Origin: an uncultured Oscillospiraceae bacterium
GTDB lineage: Bacteria > Bacillota > Clostridia > Oscillospirales > Oscillospiraceae
Assembly: GCA_910583885.1 (NCBI GenBank)
Contig: CAJUAC010000027.1
Coordinates: 1 to 30,093 of the forward strand
Length of the DNA stretch: 30,093 bases
Reading direction: 5' to 3'
Part shown: positions 28,254 through 30,093 of the stretch, in pieces
Layout of the letters: each line of letters starts with the position of its first letter
Position numbering within the stretch: the first letter of the stretch is position 1
The notes under the pieces: generated by a model
The model's input: the letters and a program-made list of their open reading frames with translations, nothing else
Databases searched by the model: none
What the model was told of the DNA's origin: nothing
Position numbers and translations under genes: made by a program

Positions 28254-28694
28254 ATGGATGAAGTAATCAAAACGAATGAACTGCCGCAGGTCGATGCGCT
28301 GCAGGACGAGGACCGTGTCTTGGTGGATACGGGTGCGGTGGGGACGGGCGGGATGCCTTACGGGGCCATGGTGGAGCAGGTAAAAGAAGCCATGCTCCCC
28401 GCCATGCGCTCGGAGGCTGCGGCTCAGATCGGCGCGAAGGAGCGCGCCGAGAAGGGGAGCGTGACCATCACTAACAATCAGGCGTACCCGTTCAATGCGG
28501 GGAATGCTACGGTTGCCCTAGGTACGCCGAGGGAGAACCTGGACTACATCATCACCACCGAGGTCTCCGCGGCCGCAGGCAACGTCCAGGCCGTTGAGGT
28601 GTATGACAAGCAGCTCAACGGCTTCAAAATCCGCTATGATGGTTCGGCCACTTCGGCCACCATCAAATATTATGTTACGGGAGGAATGCAGTAA
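28254..28694 (+). CDS. Fibre-cassette protein with C-terminal beta domain
   Basis: ATG 28254 follows AAGGAGGAACGAACCA; the frame is open upstream to 28194, but that would overlap the preceding gene and lacks a ribosome binding site. The 146-residue protein has an N-terminal segment typical of fibre proteins (ELPQVDALQDEDRVLVDTG ... GGMPYGAMVEQVKEAMLPAMRSEAAAQIGAKERAEKGS). A beta-rich domain follows (SVTITNNQAYPFNAGNATVALGTPRENLDYIITTEVSAAAGNVQAVEVYDKQLNGFKIRYDGSATSATIKYYVTGG), resembling a jelly-roll tip domain. Its stop overlaps the next ATG (TAATG). It may be a receptor-contacting or carrier part next to the variable protein. Confidence 0.72.
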   Translation: MDEVIKTNELPQVDALQDEDRVLVDTGAVGTGGMPYGAMVEQVKEAMLPAMRSEAAAQIGAKERAEKGSVTITNNQAYPFNAGNATVALGTPRENLDYIITTEVSAAAGNVQAVEVYDKQLNGFKIRYDGSATSATIKYYVTGGMQ

Positions 28695-29029
28695 TGAACA
28701 TCATCCACAAGAACGAGGGGACGAAGATCCCCTACACCGTCAGCGGCAGCAAGATCACCTTCGACGATGAGGTGATGTACAACCTCACCAAGTATGAGCG
28801 GGACGAGGCCAGCCACATTGATTTGTGCCGGGATAAGTTCGGCAACCTGGTGTCCGGCGTGATCCCCGGTACGGCGGAGCGGTATGTGGCCCAGATCGAC
28901 ATCCCCGCCCGGCGCTACAACTACGTGCCCGACGGCGTGGACGCTGACGGGAATCCCAAGCAGAAGCAGGTGGCCGAGCCCCTGGACATGGAGCGCGTGA
29001 CGCTGACGCTCTGGAGCGTGGAGGGCTGA
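28694..29029 (+). CDS. Conserved protein upstream of the variable lectin-fold protein
   Basis: This 111-residue protein overlaps the preceding gene by one base and ends 3 bases before the variable-protein gene, so the three are probably translated together. The sequence MNIIHKNEGTKIPYTVSGSKITFDDEVMYNLTKYERDEASHIDLCRDKFGNLVSGVIPGTAERYVAQIDIPARRYN and the end EPLDMERVTLTLWSVEG predict a beta-rich soluble domain with an acidic central helix. Small proteins in this position often accompany DGR target genes in gut phages from memory. It may chaperone or scaffold the variable protein. Function is not assignable from sequence. Confidence 0.7.
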   Translation: MNIIHKNEGTKIPYTVSGSKITFDDEVMYNLTKYERDEASHIDLCRDKFGNLVSGVIPGTAERYVAQIDIPARRYNYVPDGVDADGNPKQKQVAEPLDMERVTLTLWSVEG

Positions 29030-29032
29030 GAG

Positions 29033-30093
29033 ATGTATAACTCCTTCGATACCTACAAGCTGGCGGTGGAGACGGTTCACCCCAACAACACGGTTCTGAT
29101 GGACGATATGGGGATGCCGTCTGTGATGGTGCGTATCCCCAAGTTCAAGATCTCCGATGTGATTGCGGGTGGCTCTACGGCTACCTTCCCCGCCTTCATC
29201 GTGAATGGTGTGGAGGTGCCGGAGATCTTCATTTCCAAGTACCCCAACATCGTGGTCAATGACCGGGCGTATAGCCTGCCCATGCGGGACCCGCGGGCCT
29301 ATGTGAACTTTGACCAGGCCAAGCAGTTCTGTCAGAACAAGGGGTCTGGTTGGCATCTGATGACCAATGCGGAGTGGATGGCCATCGCCTACTGGTGCCG
29401 GAAGAACGGCTATGTGCCGCAGGGCAACACCAGCTACGGCTGCAACCACGCTGCGCCCCATGAGAAGGGTGTCCCCAGCTACACTTACGAAGATGGGACG
29501 GTCGGCCGGACGTACACCGGCTCCGGCCCCGTTACCTGGGCGCATGATAAGACGGCGGCGGGCATCTTCGACCTGTGCGGCAACGTGTGGGAGTGGGTGT
29601 CTGGCTTCCGGCTGAAGAACGGTGAGATTCAGGTGATCCCGGACAACAATGCCGCTGCGGGTGTGGACGAAGGGCCGGAGAGCTCCCTGTGGCGGGCAAT
29701 GCTCCAGGACGGTACGTTGGTGGTTCCTGGGCCTGCTGGGACGCTGAAGTACGACAGTCTGGTTGCCGGTGACGCGACGCAGACCGACCATTATTTGAGC
29801 GGTTCCATGGTTCTCAGCACGCTGAGGGACAACCCTCAGTATACCGGCGGGGATGTGGATGCCTATTATGGTCATCAGTATCAGACGTTCGAGAGCCTTG
29901 GTGTGAAAGAAGGCGTGACCGTCCCGGAGCTGGCCAAGGTTCTGGGGATGTACCCCTTGGATACCACGGAAGGTGGCCATAATGGTGATGGGCTGTGGCT
30001 TCGTAACTACGGCGAGAGGCTTCCTTTGCGCGGCGGCGATTGGGACAATACTTCCTGGGCCGGCGTGTTCGCGCTCAATCTGGATTGCTCGCG
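29033..30093 (+). CDS. C-type-lectin/FGE-fold variable protein, probable DGR target, 3' truncated
   Basis: ATG 29033 lies 3 bases after the preceding stop; the frame stays open to the window end (at least 353 residues). Residues about 55-195 show the formylglycine-generating-enzyme/sulfatase-modifying-factor version of the C-type lectin fold: FISKYPNIVVNDRAYSLPMRDPRAYVNFDQAKQFCQNKGSGWHLMTNAEWMAIAYWCRKNG and AAGIFDLCGNVWEWVSGF. After a spacer, residues 321-353 (from base 29993) read L-W-L-R-N-Y-G-E-R-L-P-L-R-G-G-D-W-D-N-T-S-W-A-G-V-F-A-L-N-L-D-C-S. This is the hallmark of the variable region of diversity-generating retroelement targets in gut phages. Position at the end of the fibre cassette points to a receptor-binding tip. 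The window cuts the variable region; the reverse transcriptase and template repeat are not in it. Confidence 0.9.
   Translation, partial: MYNSFDTYKLAVETVHPNNTVLMDDMGMPSVMVRIPKFKISDVIAGGSTATFPAFIVNGVEVPEIFISKYPNIVVNDRAYSLPMRDPRAYVNFDQAKQFCQNKGSGWHLMTNAEWMAIAYWCRKNGYVPQGNTSYGCNHAAPHEKGVPSYTYEDGTVGRTYTGSGPVTWAHDKTAAGIFDLCGNVWEWVSGFRLKNGEIQVIPDNNAAAGVDEGPESSLWRAMLQDGTLVVPGPAGTLKYDSLVAGDATQTDHYLSGSMVLSTLRDNPQYTGGDVDAYYGHQYQTFESLGVKEGVTVPELAKVLGMYPLDTTEGGHNGDGLWLRNYGERLPLRGGDWDNTSWAGVFALNLDCS
29999..30093 (+). other. Putative DGR variable region (VR), 3' end outside window
   Basis: From about 29999 the codons follow the invariant frame NYGER-x-P-x-RGG-x-W-x-N-x-S-x-AGVFAL-x-L of DGR variable regions. 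Codons at the usual variable positions here are GAT (30038), GAC (30044), AAT (30047), ACT (30050), AAT (30077), GAT (30083) and TGC (30086). Most of these could derive from template AAY codons by adenine substitution. The exact left border, the template repeat and the IMH element cannot be seen without downstream sequence. Confidence 0.75.

Noticed and set aside
28670..29980. 436-codon minus-strand open frame opposite the variable protein
   Set aside because: Antisense shadow of a conserved FGE-fold gene; no ribosome binding site and a His/Arg/Val-rich composition without domains.

Overview
The window is the late (packaging, virion and adsorption) region of a contractile-tailed phage or prophage of a Gram-positive gut-type Clostridia host. 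The host group (Oscillospiraceae-like) is inferred from the high GC content, strong AGGAGG-type ribosome binding sites, frequent GTG/TTG starts and protein families typical of Faecalibacterium/Flavonifractor-like prophages. No integrase, lysis gene or bacterial gene is visible, so prophage and free phage cannot be told apart. All genes lie on the + strand, packed with short overlaps, and no gap without a gene exceeds about 175 bases.

Layout: (1) 1-2556, two overlapping DNA methyltransferase genes, a ParB-domain/beta-class N-methyltransferase cut by the window edge and a C5-cytosine enzyme; (2) 2644-3610, a conserved phage protein and a DUF4314-like small protein, then a structured gap; (3) 3785-6047, packaging: an unusually short Nu1-like winged-helix protein, a KGG-type protein and the large terminase; (4) 6056-11415, head: a portal fused to a MuF-like domain, S78 prohead protease, HK97-fold major capsid protein with a long low-complexity N-terminal arm, and small head proteins; (5) 11470-13607, neck: connector, tail-completion, head-closure-like and tail-terminator-like proteins; (6) 13625-19982, tail: DUF3383-type sheath, DUF3277-type tube, two overlapping chaperone frames with a possible frameshift, and a 1283-residue tape measure; (7) 19997-25821, baseplate: Dit-like protein, plug, hub, Gp138-like spike, PAAR tip, a small Cys protein, gp25-like wedge, baseplate J and a tail protein I carrying 28-residue tandem repeats; (8) 25836-30093, a fibre/adsorption cassette of short modular proteins ending in a C-type-lectin/FGE-fold protein.

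The most striking feature is the last gene (29033 to the window end). Its C-terminus enters the NYGER-P-RGG-W-N-AGVFALNL signature of the variable region of diversity-generating retroelement (DGR) target proteins. The window ends inside this putative variable region, so the reverse transcriptase, template repeat and accessory gene should lie just downstream. The inferred system is a contractile phage that retargets its host-binding tip by mutagenic retrohoming. Its adsorption cassette also shows duplicated fibre modules, a probable internal promoter and a tandem repeat. Secondary points of interest are the portal-MuF fusion, a candidate -2 frameshift in the tail chaperones, five repeated motifs in the C5 methyltransferase target-recognition region and several strong hairpins between genes.
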